A program made the translations under genes and the position numbers. A DNA stretch of 37,542 bases from an uncultured Clostridia bacterium (lineage in GTDB: Bacteria; Bacillota; Clostridia; Oscillospirales; Acutalibacteraceae), in assembly GCA_937884975.1 (NCBI GenBank), contig CAKZZS010000043.1, positions 1 to 37,542 on the forward strand, written 5' to 3'. Within the stretch, counting starts at the first letter, position 1. The number at the start of each line of letters is the position of its first letter. The notes beneath the pieces were generated by a model. That model was given only the letters and a program-made list of their open reading frames with translations. It was not told where the DNA came from and made no database searches. Positions 16,082 through 23,647 of the stretch are shown here, one piece after another.

Positions 16082-16675
16082 TTATTTCAAAATGGAGGAA
16101 ACAAGCATATAAACCGCGCATAAAAGCAGGGTGAAATTCCCGTTCTTTATAAAAAGAAAAATGCCGAAAGCAGTAATCGGCAAAATCGTCAAAACGGAGA
16201 CTTTTTTGAGTATTCTTTCGCTTTTTTCCAAATCATACCTGTTTTTCAAAACACATTCGAGCACTCTGCCGCCGTCAAAGGAAAAAACGGGAAGAGAATT
16301 GAAAGCGCCGAGGATAAGATTTACAGCGGAGATTTTTATAAAAAAAGGCTTTTTAAAAAGAATATTCAGAATAAGGAAAATAAAAAACAGCGTTAAATTC
16401 ACTGCCACGCCTGCAAGGCAGACTGCCGTTTCCTTTTTAAAGCTTAAGGTCATTTCGCCCTGCCTTACTATTTTCATTCCGTAGAACGAAAGCGTAACGC
16501 TTTTTATTTCGCTCCCGAAATAAAGCAGAACCGCAAGATGTCCGCATTCGTGAAGCGCGCTCGAAAGAAGCGCAATTAAAACAGTTGAGTCGACCGAAAA
16601 GGTCATTAAAAGCGCTATGCAAGCAAAGAAAAGCGGACTGATTTCAAGTAAAAAATATTTAGTCTGCTTCTTCAT
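16082..16675 (-). CDS. spoIVFB: SpoIVFB-like M50 intramembrane metalloprotease
   Basis: Site-2-type protease. In Bacillus SpoIVFB cuts pro-sigma-K inside the mother cell. The 197-residue membrane protein has the zinc motif HECGH at 42-46 and the second motif NSLPVFSFDGG at 126-136, with D134 as third ligand. These positions nearly coincide with H43/H47/D137 of B. subtilis SpoIVFB. It ends after the membrane core and lacks the C-terminal CBS domain of the 288-residue Bacillus enzyme. Its start lies 17 bases inside the upstream M23 gene. The M23-M50 order mirrors spoIVFA-spoIVFB. The gene name rests on this context, since other short M50 proteases share the motifs. Confidence 0.82.
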   Translation of the reverse strand: MKKQTKYFLLEISPLFFACIALLMTFSVDSTVLIALLSSALHECGHLAVLLYFGSEIKSVTLSFYGMKIVRQGEMTLSFKKETAVCLAGVAVNLTLFFIFLILNILFKKPFFIKISAVNLILGAFNSLPVFSFDGGRVLECVLKNRYDLEKSERILKKVSVLTILPITAFGIFLFIKNGNFTLLLCAVYMLVSSILK

Positions 16676-17492
16676 TGAGCAGGTATTCCGGGTTACAGTG
16701 AACGCCGTTTATGATTACCTCAAAATGAAGGTGGGGACCGGTTGACCAGCCGGTTGAACCGACGAGAGCAATGGTCTGACCCTGTCTTACATTGTCGTCA
16801 ATTTCACACAGCACCTCTTTACAGTGATAGTATGCGGTGACGGTATTGTCGGAATGCTCAAGAATAACATAATTTCCCCTTATGTCCGTATACCCCGTTT
16901 CGGTTACTATGCCGCTGTACGCCGCTTTTATCGGCGTTCCCTCATCGGCAGCCATATCAAGTCCTGTGTGAAAGCCGTACTTGCCAGAAATCGGGTTATC
17001 CCTGTAGCCGAATTCACACGAAACTGTATAGCTTTCAAGCGGAGGAAGGATACTTTGACTTACAAAAACGGGCGAAAAGGTTGTGTTCCCCTGCGCCTTT
17101 AACAAATCCTCTCCTCCCGTTGCGGCTTGAGTTGTTTTTTCCTCGGTTTGTTCTTCGGTTTCAGGCTCTGCGGTAACCTCCTGCGCCTCATTTTCACCCA
17201 TAGCCGAAGCAGCTACGCTTTTAAACGCGGAAGCCATCTCTTCAAAGGTGATGTCCCGTTTCATAAGAGAGTTAAACTTCGTTTTGAAATATTCAAACGA
17301 ATCGGGGCTCGCGCTTCTCATAAAAAAGAGAGCGGCAAGGATTACCGCGCCGACAATAAACTGCGCAGTGACTGTTTTAAAAAGAAACTCGTTTCTTCCC
17401 GTCTGCCTTTTTTCGCCCTTTAAGTTCTCGCGTCTGCTTTCACGCTCCTCAAACGAAAGCGCCTGTCTTGTGTTCATTTCGTTTTCATTCAT
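16659..17492 (-). CDS. SpoIVFA/SpoIIQ-like M23 domain membrane protein
   Basis: A 277-residue bitopic protein: a charged cytoplasmic N-terminus (about 1-38), one membrane segment (about 41-58), an acidic Glu/Thr-rich linker, then an M23 (LytM) domain from about 150. The zinc ligands look complete: HTGLD (H175, D179) and HLHF (H254, H256). In Bacillus, SpoIVFA holds SpoIVFB inactive until SpoIVB cleaves it, and it has this same topology. Overlap with the SpoIVFB-like gene and a sigma-E-like promoter support that role. SpoIIQ, which binds across the intermembrane space, is the alternative. The ATG at 17492 is preferred to a GTG at 17501, because GGTGAT precedes it and transcription probably starts near 17501. 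Confidence 0.78.
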   Translation of the reverse strand: MNENEMNTRQALSFEERESRRENLKGEKRQTGRNEFLFKTVTAQFIVGAVILAALFFMRSASPDSFEYFKTKFNSLMKRDITFEEMASAFKSVAASAMGENEAQEVTAEPETEEQTEEKTTQAATGGEDLLKAQGNTTFSPVFVSQSILPPLESYTVSCEFGYRDNPISGKYGFHTGLDMAADEGTPIKAAYSGIVTETGYTDIRGNYVILEHSDNTVTAYYHCKEVLCEIDDNVRQGQTIALVGSTGWSTGPHLHFEVIINGVHCNPEYLLNEEAD

Positions 17493-17507
17493 TTTTATCA
17501 CCAGTAA

Positions 17508-17536
17508 ATACTATGGTGAAAAAAGGACAAATATGA
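17508..17536 (-). promoter_or_regulatory. Sigma-E-like mother-cell promoter of the spoIVFA/B-like operon
   Basis: On the minus strand TCATATT (17530-17536) fits the -35 consensus KMATATT completely. After 14 bases, CATAGTAT (17508-17515) matches the -10 consensus CATACAHT at six of eight positions. Sigma-E spacing is normally 13-15 bases. The B. subtilis spoIVF operon is sigma-E dependent, so the motif agrees with the gene call. No sigma-A promoter is evident here. Confidence 0.7.
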
Positions 17537-17565
17537 AAAGGCGCCGCCAATTCCATAGCAGCGCC
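17536..17565 (-). terminator. Terminator after the lipoprotein gene
   Basis: An 8-bp stem (17558-17565 with 17540-17547, one U-G pair) around a 10-base loop is followed on the minus strand by CTTTTCATATTT-type sequence. The T-run is short and merges into the sigma-E-like -35 element. Confidence 0.65.
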
Positions 17566-17587
17566 CAAAATGTTATTAAATATTATT

Positions 17588-18196
17588 TTATGCGTTCTGG
17601 ATTTCTTCAGCAAAAAACCTGAACACTACGTTTTCCGTAAAGTATCGACAGAGCCATGTATCCCTTTCGTTATACTCGTTTCCTTCCGCAGCTGTACCCG
17701 ACGCCTTTTTTGCCAAAAGCTCGGGAGGCGCGGAGACGGTATAAATATTTTTAAGAGTATCCTTCGTTCTGACAGGTCTTCCGTCAGAGCCAAGCGTACC
17801 GTCAAATTCATAAACCAGGTTGCCGTTTGAATTTCCGCTCGAAACATAGTAAGCGACAAGATTCGAAGCGTTTACTCCGTATTTTGCAACAACAGCAGAA
17901 ACGAAAGCGTTTTGAGGGTCGGAGCTGAAAACCATTTTATCGTTGGAATTAGTTGAGGTTGTCGTAGCAGGTTCGGTCGAATATTCCTGTGTTACGACAG
18001 TCGGTTGAGTGGTTGACTCATCAGTAACAACGCTTGACGGTTGTGAAGCGATATCCGTACTTTGAGTCGTTTCGGAAACAGAAACAACTGGCTGGGTAAC
18101 TGAAAGAGTCGGTCCTCCTCGGTTAGAAGCTGAACAGGAGGAAAAAAGAAGAGCACATAAACAAACAATAATGAAGCAGGAAATAAATCTTTTCAT
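17588..18196 (-). CDS. Putative lipoprotein of unknown function
   Basis: 202 residues, no family recognised. The N-terminus is a lipoprotein signal: MKR, a hydrophobic stretch, then LLFSSC with Cys at residue 21 as the likely lipidated residue. A Ser/Thr/Val/Gln-rich linker (about 25-88) leads to a globular C-terminal region (about 90-202) that contains YEFDGTLGSDGRPVRTKD and ends in aromatic-rich VVFRFFAEEI. It should be anchored on the outer face of the membrane. It lies downstream of the 43-aa peptide gene, separated by a terminator (18215-18237) that leaves only 18 bases before its ATG. It therefore probably depends on read-through. The Shine-Dalgarno site is GGAGAAA. Confidence 0.75.
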   Translation of the reverse strand: MKRFISCFIIVCLCALLFSSCSASNRGGPTLSVTQPVVSVSETTQSTDIASQPSSVVTDESTTQPTVVTQEYSTEPATTTSTNSNDKMVFSSDPQNAFVSAVVAKYGVNASNLVAYYVSSGNSNGNLVYEFDGTLGSDGRPVRTKDTLKNIYTVSAPPELLAKKASGTAAEGNEYNERDTWLCRYFTENVVFRFFAEEIQNA

Positions 18197-18214
18197 AGCT
18201 TTCTCCGGAAAAAC

Positions 18215-18237
18215 AAAAAGGCGGTGAAAACACCGCC
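18215..18237 (-). terminator. Terminator between the 43-aa gene and the lipoprotein gene
   Basis: A perfect 7-bp GC-rich stem (18231-18237 with 18220-18226) and four-base loop are followed on the minus strand by TTTTTGTTTTT. It ends 18 bases before the lipoprotein ATG, so it likely attenuates rather than isolates that gene. Confidence 0.85.
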
Positions 18238-18255
18238 CTTTTGCGATTTCACAAA

Positions 18256-18387
18256 TTACTCAGCGTCTCCGCCGTCTGCAGGCTGCTCTTCATCCTTGTT
18301 GAGCAAACCCATGATCATCTTAATGATATCGCCGATTACCGGAATACCACCGAGAACATCAGTGATTGTCTTGATAATGTCACCCAT
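18256..18387 (-). CDS. 43-residue amphipathic small protein, unknown function
   Basis: A short gene with clear expression signals: GAGGTG six bases before ATG, a near-consensus promoter at 18441-18469 and a terminator after the stop. The product begins MGDIIKTITDVLGGIPVIGD and continues with another Ile/Met/Leu-rich stretch to residue 30. It ends in a very acidic, Gly/Asp/Glu-rich tail. Ile-Ile-Lys occurs in both halves (positions 4-6 and 21-23) with GG-IPVIGD between, suggesting two short amphipathic helices joined by a turn. There is no signal peptide or Cys. A membrane-surface peptide, a toxin-like or a signalling peptide are all possible. No homologue is recognised, so function is open. 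Confidence 0.75.
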   Translation of the reverse strand: MGDIIKTITDVLGGIPVIGDIIKMIMGLLNKDEEQPADGGDAE

Positions 18388-18440
18388 AATGTGCACCTCT
18401 TTTTTAAAATCTGAATTCAAATTTGGTTTTCACCATACTC

Positions 18441-18469
18441 ATAATAGCACATCTTTCGTGAAATGTAAA
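18441..18469 (-). promoter_or_regulatory. Promoter of the 43-aa gene
   Basis: On the minus strand TTTACA (18464-18469), 17-base spacer, TATTAT (18441-18446). The inverted 6-mers GTGAAA (18458-18463) and TTTCAC (18428-18433) flank the -10 element and could be an operator, though 6-bp arms may be chance. Confidence 0.72.
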
Positions 18470-18528
18470 TCAAATATTTATATTTTTATGCACAAATTTT
18501 AAGTGCTGAAATTGTATAATTTTAACAA

Positions 18529-19938
18529 TTATTTTTTCTGCGGTCCGTTATAGCCCTTTTCCTCCTGGAATGCGGCTATCTTATCAATAACGCCGAGAAT
18601 TACGTCAAAGCCTGTGCCGACGGTGTCAACGTCAAAACGGTCGGGCATATCGTGCCAGGTGTGATAGTAGTATGTAAGCATCGGATTCTGCGCCGCAAAC
18701 GTAACGGACTTGATACCGGCTCTTGTCATGGGAGTCGAGTCACATCCGCCTACGGGGTTATGGATGCAGTGGTTCTTACTCTTACTGGGTATTTCAAGCT
18801 CATTGAAGGTTTCCTTGAACATTTTTTCAAGGTCAGTGTCAAAGCGGCAGCCCTGCCAGTCGTCCTTGATAACAACCTCAAAATAATCCTTATCGGCAAC
18901 GGAGTCGATATTTATGTTCCACGCATTTTCCGTAAGGTCATCGTTCTTATGCTCTTTTGCAAAAGCCATTGAGCCGCGAAGTCCGGATTCCTCGGAGCCA
19001 ACGTTCAAATCAACGATACGGCAGTTTTTGGGCATTTTATCGGGGTTCTCTTTGAAATACTTAATAACCTCGTAGCTTAAAGCAATACCCGAAGCGTTAT
19101 CCATTGCGCCGCGCGAACCGTTCTGTTCATTCTTGTCGCCCCACATAGCAACAAAGGCGCTGCCTATAGCGGTTATAATGGGAAGTACAAGAAGTACGGC
19201 ATTAAATACTCTGAATGAATCTCTTGAAAGCACGGAGCTGCCCCAGCTATACATATTTTGCGCCCAGGCGTGGTCAAACTGAAGACCTATCATTGTCTGC
19301 TGATACTTATCAAGAGCCGTCGGAATCATAACCGAGCCGTAAATAACAGCCATAGCAACGCAAATGCCGACTACCAGGAATACGCATACCGCGCCGAAGC
19401 CAACCTTACCGTAGGTCTTGATAACGCCCTTAATAGGCTTATCCTTATCCCAGTAAGCGTTCTCGGAATGCTTCCAGCACCAGGAGGTGTCGGTATGTCC
19501 GGAAAGGATTATTGTGTAATCGTATTTGCCGTCCTCGGGAAGAAGCTCGCCGTATGTATTGGTTGAAATCTCTCTGTGGAAGAACATATCAAGCCATGTG
19601 CTGTAAAGAAATACGCACGAAACAAGCCAGATTACAAAAATAATGCCGACAAACGCCATAAGGAACCAGAGATATTCATTATTAAGCGCAAAGTAAATCA
19701 TTATGCTTAAAATGATACCTACCCAGCCTGCATAGGGAAGTCCGCCGATACCCGAACGGGGTGAAACAAAGAATTCCTCCTGCTTGGGAGTGATTCCTAT
19801 TTCACGAAGCTTATCTGCCATATAATCGTGGAATTTACGCTCGTTCTTTGAACCGGGAAGACGCGAGCCGATTTTGAGCGCTGCGTGCTCAATTATGTCA
19901 AACGCTTCCCTTGCGTATTTTCTGTTTTCTTCTTTCAT
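18529..19938 (-). CDS. Membrane-embedded M28 family metallopeptidase
   Basis: Zinc aminopeptidase-type enzyme. Zinc and catalytic residues appear in order (469-residue numbering): HTDTS (H148, D150), MDNASG (D280), GSEESG (E316, E317), NIDSVAD (D345) and a late His in YYHTWHD (H426 or H429). Four strongly hydrophobic segments are unusual: two before the HTD motif (about 69-87 and 89-112) and two between HTD and MDNASG (about 180-203 and 243-266). Both pairs could be membrane hairpins, leaving the catalytic parts on one side. There is no signal peptide. The ATG at 19938 is chosen because GGAGGA is six bases upstream, while the ATG at 19944 is only a base from it. It has a candidate promoter of its own. 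Substrate is unknown. Confidence 0.88.
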   Translation of the reverse strand: MKEENRKYAREAFDIIEHAALKIGSRLPGSKNERKFHDYMADKLREIGITPKQEEFFVSPRSGIGGLPYAGWVGIILSIMIYFALNNEYLWFLMAFVGIIFVIWLVSCVFLYSTWLDMFFHREISTNTYGELLPEDGKYDYTIILSGHTDTSWCWKHSENAYWDKDKPIKGVIKTYGKVGFGAVCVFLVVGICVAMAVIYGSVMIPTALDKYQQTMIGLQFDHAWAQNMYSWGSSVLSRDSFRVFNAVLLVLPIITAIGSAFVAMWGDKNEQNGSRGAMDNASGIALSYEVIKYFKENPDKMPKNCRIVDLNVGSEESGLRGSMAFAKEHKNDDLTENAWNINIDSVADKDYFEVVIKDDWQGCRFDTDLEKMFKETFNELEIPSKSKNHCIHNPVGGCDSTPMTRAGIKSVTFAAQNPMLTYYYHTWHDMPDRFDVDTVGTGFDVILGVIDKIAAFQEEKGYNGPQKK

Positions 19939-19969
19939 TGCCATTCCTCCAATGCTTTGTTATAAAAAT

Positions 19970-19998
19970 ATTTTATTTGATTTTAAGTAAAAAATCAA
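19970..19998 (-). promoter_or_regulatory. Candidate promoter of the M28 peptidase gene
   Basis: On the minus strand TTGATT (19993-19998), 17-base spacer, TAAAAT (19970-19975). The region is very AT-rich, so a chance match is possible. Confidence 0.5.
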
Positions 19999-20010
19999 CA
20001 TTTTTATTAT

Positions 20011-20562
20011 TTATTCAACGGTAAGTACGGAAAGTATATTCGAATAAAGCTTTACCGGGTCGTTTAAAAAATTCTGCTTAAGCAGTTCAACCTGCATTGA
20101 ATCAGCCGCAAAAACGGTAAGCTTCATAAGCTCGTCCTCCCCGTCCGCAAGCGTAAAGGTCACGTTATATCCCTTTTCGGTTTTTTCAACGTCGATTTTA
20201 TTTTCCTGCTGTCTGCGCGCAAGCGTCATAAGGCGAATTGCGGAATTTATCGCCTTTTCACGGACTGTTCTGGGCAAATTGGTTTCAAGTATTTCCGCGG
20301 CGTCCTTACCCTTCTCGGTGATATAAAGCACCTCGTCCTCCTCGGTATACTCAACCGTGATATTGCCGTATTTTACAAGCTCCGAAAGCGCGCCGTTGAC
20401 CTCAAAATAATTTGCAAGTCCGCTTTCCTGCATAGTTTCGTTGAGAATGGTCTTTGTAAGACCGTCAACGCTTTTAACAAGATAGCACACAAGAAGCTTA
20501 ATATCCTCTCTCGTCCTTAATCCGCCGAGTTCAATTCCGGCGTCAAATGCGTCAAATTCCAT
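20011..20562 (-). CDS. DUF4364 family protein (winged-helix-like)
   Basis: 183 residues, resembling the DUF4364 family common in Clostridia, whose function is not established. The N-terminal half (IKLLVCYLVKSVDGLTKTILNE, then VNGALSELVKYGNITVEY and LYITEKGKDAAEIL) has the pattern of a winged helix with a wing ending in a TEKG turn. The second half is a beta-rich region (YNVTFTLADGEDELMKLTVFA). It could be a small transcription regulator. It is the last gene of the run NptA-like/YhaM/PrmA/Alr/DUF4364, five bases after alr, so it is probably cotranscribed. Confidence 0.78.
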   Translation of the reverse strand: MEFDAFDAGIELGGLRTREDIKLLVCYLVKSVDGLTKTILNETMQESGLANYFEVNGALSELVKYGNITVEYTEEDEVLYITEKGKDAAEILETNLPRTVREKAINSAIRLMTLARRQQENKIDVEKTEKGYNVTFTLADGEDELMKLTVFAADSMQVELLKQNFLNDPVKLYSNILSVLTVE

Positions 20563-20567
20563 ATTCC

Positions 20568-21731
20568 TTAACTCCTCACTTTATATTCAAGAGTTTCAAC
20601 CTCTTTACCGTTTTCAATATAAACCCTCGGCACTCTGTCGTTAATGTCACAGATTATTTCGTAATTAAAGCCGCCGCTGACACAGGCAATATCGTCAACC
20701 GTTATCTCGTTTTTTCCGTCAGAGCCGATTAAAATAACCTCGTCCCCTCTTTTAACGGGAATATCGGTCACGTCTATCATAAACTGATCCATACAAATTC
20801 TTCCGATTATATTTGCTTTACAGCCGTTTACTATAACGCAGCCCTTATTTGAAAGCGCCCTCGGATAGCCGTCACCGTAGCCCACGGGGACGGTTGCAAT
20901 AACGGTTCTTTTTTTAGTTACATAGGTTGAACCGTAGCTGACGCAAAAGCCGCTTTCAACCGTTTTAACAAAGGAAATATGACTTTTCAGCTGCATAATC
21001 GGTTTTATTTCAAGCTTCCTTTTGTCAACCTCATCCGATGGATAAATACCGTAAGCAATAATTCCGCTGCGAACAAGACCCGTTTTATACTCGGGGAAAT
21101 TCATAATTCCCGCGCTGTTTCTTATATGCTTAAGCGGAATATCGACCCCGTTCTCCTTTAAACGGTTACAGAACGAGTCAAAAGTCCTTATCTGCTCCTT
21201 GGCAAAGGAAAGGTCCTTTTCGTCGGCAGAAGCAAGGTGGCTGTAAATCCCCTCAAGCGAGATATTTTCAAGCTCGCTTATTTTTTTAATCTGTTCAAGG
21301 CTTTTTTCAGAGGGAATAAAGCCGATTCTTCCCATACCCGTATCAAGCTTAATATGTACTCTTGCCTTTTTGCCTGTCCGCTTCGCTTCGTTATTTAACT
21401 GCTGCGCGGTTTCGGTATCAAAGACGGTGTTTATAATCGAGTTTTCAATTATTTCGCCGAAATTTTCGGGAAAAACATAAGACAGAATGAGAATATCGCC
21501 GTCAATGCCGTTTTTCTTAAGCGAAAGCGCCTCAGTGGCAGTTGCAACGCCGAAATACCTTATTCCGACGGACGAATACGCCTTTGCAAGACGTAAAGCG
21601 CCGTGGCCGTATCCGTCAGCCTTGACGACAGCCATTACATCCGTCCCCTCGCCTGCCAAAGACATTATGTTTTTCATATTCTGTTTTGCAGTGTCGAGAT
21701 TTATCTCGGCATATACTCTTGAAGGTAACAT
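20568..21731 (-). CDS. alr: Alanine racemase
   Basis: PLP enzyme that makes D-alanine for peptidoglycan. The 387-residue protein has PLP lysine K37 in VVKADGYGHG and the second catalytic base Tyr266 in SYGSTY. Other landmarks are LDTGMGRIGF, RNSAGIM and VPVGYGDGYPR. A C-terminal beta domain (GRICMDQFMIDVTD) completes the fold. It starts four bases after prmA and five before the DUF4364 gene. A second alanine racemase used in spore germination exists in some spore formers, and context here does not say which role this copy serves. Confidence 0.96.
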   Translation of the reverse strand: MLPSRVYAEINLDTAKQNMKNIMSLAGEGTDVMAVVKADGYGHGALRLAKAYSSVGIRYFGVATATEALSLKKNGIDGDILILSYVFPENFGEIIENSIINTVFDTETAQQLNNEAKRTGKKARVHIKLDTGMGRIGFIPSEKSLEQIKKISELENISLEGIYSHLASADEKDLSFAKEQIRTFDSFCNRLKENGVDIPLKHIRNSAGIMNFPEYKTGLVRSGIIAYGIYPSDEVDKRKLEIKPIMQLKSHISFVKTVESGFCVSYGSTYVTKKRTVIATVPVGYGDGYPRALSNKGCVIVNGCKANIIGRICMDQFMIDVTDIPVKRGDEVILIGSDGKNEITVDDIACVSGGFNYEIICDINDRVPRVYIENGKEVETLEYKVRS

Positions 21732-21735
21732 CTTT

Positions 21736-22668
21736 TCACCCGTTTTGTTTTAATTTACATACAAATGACAGCCAGCCTTCGCTCTCATTTCTTTCAATTA
21801 TTTCAAAGCCGTTTTCCCTGAACGCCTTTTTGACCTCGTCCTCACGGGGAAGAATGATTCCCGACGTGATAAAGACGGAGTTTTCATTCATAAACTTGCC
21901 TACGTCCTTTGAAAAAAGAATGATAATATCAGCAACAATGTTTGCAACGACTATATCGAATTTTCCCGTAACGTCATCGGCAAGGTTGCCCTTTATGTAG
22001 GTAAGCTCAGGCTCTTTAAAGCCGTTGACAAGTCCGTTTTCCTTTGCGGTTTTGACTGCCAAAGAGTCAATGTCCACTCCTACTGCCCTGTCGGCTCCGA
22101 GAAGAAGAGACGCGACTGAAAGAATTCCGCTTCCGCAACCCGTGTCAAGCACCGAACAGCCTTTTTTTACATAGCGCTCCAACGTTTCAAGACAAAGACG
22201 CGTTGTGGCGTGGTTGCCCGTACCGAAAGCAAGACCGGGTTCGATACTGAGCACAGCCCTGTCTTCAGGCTCGTATTCATCTATCCATAAGGGGCGGATA
22301 AGCAGCTTCTGACCGATTTTCATCGGCTTGAAATACTCCTTCCAGTTGTTTTCCCAGTCCTCATTTTTACAGACGCTTTTATCAATTTTATGCCCTATCC
22401 CCTCTGCGGTATACCTTTCCTCAAGGAAAAGAATTGCCTCGGTCGGATTTTCGGTAAGGGGCATATAAACGTGGATAAAGCCTACGGACTTATCCTTTTT
22501 AAGAAGCTCTTCGTCAATAAGATTTATATGCGCAATTTCGACTGCGTCGGTTTCAAGATTACGGTAATCCTCAATATAAATTCCGTAAGGAACTACCATA
22601 TTGGCAATATCCGAAGCCTTTTCAATATCGGACGCGTCAATTTCAATTTTTATTTCAGTCCAGTCCAT
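21736..22668 (-). CDS. prmA: Ribosomal protein L11 methyltransferase
   Basis: SAM-dependent methyltransferase that trimethylates ribosomal protein L11. The 310-residue protein has the PrmA N-terminal substrate domain (starting WTEIKIEIDASD), a linker with PLWIDEYEP, then PGLAFGTGNHATTRLCLE near 145-162, typical of PrmA. Motif I VLDTGCGSGI lies at 173-182 and binds SAM. NIVADIIILF corresponds to the NPP-like catalytic region. The Shine-Dalgarno site is AAGGATG. It lies ten bases after the YhaM-like gene. Confidence 0.95.
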   Translation of the reverse strand: MDWTEIKIEIDASDIEKASDIANMVVPYGIYIEDYRNLETDAVEIAHINLIDEELLKKDKSVGFIHVYMPLTENPTEAILFLEERYTAEGIGHKIDKSVCKNEDWENNWKEYFKPMKIGQKLLIRPLWIDEYEPEDRAVLSIEPGLAFGTGNHATTRLCLETLERYVKKGCSVLDTGCGSGILSVASLLLGADRAVGVDIDSLAVKTAKENGLVNGFKEPELTYIKGNLADDVTGKFDIVVANIVADIIILFSKDVGKFMNENSVFITSGIILPREDEVKKAFRENGFEIIERNESEGWLSFVCKLKQNG

Positions 22669-22678
22669 AATTCATCCT

Positions 22679-23647
22679 TCAGTCAAGCTTTGTTTTTTCG
22701 GAAAAATCCTCATATTCATGACGGTAAAAGCGCCTGTCGTCAAGCGCCCACTGACGGGAGGAAAAATCGCCCGGCGCAAGAGGAGAAACAGCGGAAACTA
22801 TTTCAAAAACGGTTGCGTCCATAAGGTCGATTTGCGAAAGCAACTCGGCTTCGAGCGTCCTGGGTCTTACGGCGGCGCCGTATTCGGGAATACCGTGGTG
22901 AGAAATGAGCATGTGCTCAACGAGAACGGATTTTTCCTTCGGGATACTCAAGAACTCGGCTGCCTTTTCAATTTTCATAGCGCCCATAACAAGGTGACCT
23001 AACAGCTCGCCCTCAACCGTATATCCGCTTGCTATACCCGTTTCGGAGACGTTAAACTCCTCAAGCTTTGCAATATCGTGAAGAATCGCTCCGCACAAAA
23101 GCAAATCACGGTTTACAAACGGGTAAACCTCGCACACCCTCTGGGCAATTCGAACAAGGGAGAGCGTGTGCATTAAAAGTCCGCCGCGGAAAGCGTGGTG
23201 AAGCTTAAACGCAGCCGGGAAAAACAGAAGGTCTTTTTCGTTTTCGTCAATTATGTATTCCGTAAGCTTTTTAAGATCCGCGTCCTTAAAGGAGGAAACG
23301 GTTTTCCGAATTTCCGAAAGCATAAACTCGCCCGTATATTCAGCGGACGGAACATAGTCGGAAATATCCACTCCGTCAGCGTCGACGGCCTTTCTTATCC
23401 TTTCAATACGAAGCTGGTCGTTGCCGTTAAACTGGGTTATCTGTCCGCGAACCTTTACAAGCGAATTTATTTCAAAAAGCTCATTTCCTTCCTTATAATC
23501 CCAGAGCTTTGCGTTAATTGTGCCTTCCTTGTCAGAAAGCATTAAATCAAGATAGACCGCTCCCCTTTGAGTTGTCTTTTTGTCGCAGCTTTTTACAACC
23601 GCAAAACCCTCGACCAAATCGTTTACTCCGATTCTTTTAAAATTCAT
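22679..23647 (-). CDS. yhaM: YhaM-like 3'-5' exoribonuclease (OB fold plus HD domain)
   Basis: 322 residues, near the 314 of B. subtilis YhaM. An N-terminal OB nucleic-acid-binding fold (about 1-88, with YLDLMLSDKEGTINAKLWD and VRGQITQFNGNDQLRIERI) is followed by an HD metal-dependent phosphohydrolase domain. Its metal ligands are H160 in LLMHTLSL, H190-D191 in AILHDIAKLEE and the later HMLISHHG. YhaM trims single-stranded RNA and DNA from the 3' end. The ATG shares one base with the stop of the Na/Pi transporter gene (TAATG), so translation is probably coupled. Identification is good from the domain pair. The exact substrate is inferred. Confidence 0.9.
   Translation of the reverse strand: MNFKRIGVNDLVEGFAVVKSCDKKTTQRGAVYLDLMLSDKEGTINAKLWDYKEGNELFEINSLVKVRGQITQFNGNDQLRIERIRKAVDADGVDISDYVPSAEYTGEFMLSEIRKTVSSFKDADLKKLTEYIIDENEKDLLFFPAAFKLHHAFRGGLLMHTLSLVRIAQRVCEVYPFVNRDLLLCGAILHDIAKLEEFNVSETGIASGYTVEGELLGHLVMGAMKIEKAAEFLSIPKEKSVLVEHMLISHHGIPEYGAAVRPRTLEAELLSQIDLMDATVFEIVSAVSPLAPGDFSSRQWALDDRRFYRHEYEDFSEKTKLD

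Noticed and set aside
22390..23002. Plus-strand frames of 133-144 aa opposite prmA and the YhaM-like gene
   Set aside because: Both strands cannot be explained as coding, and the minus-strand genes have full family motifs. The plus frames show low-complexity basic and Phe-rich composition.
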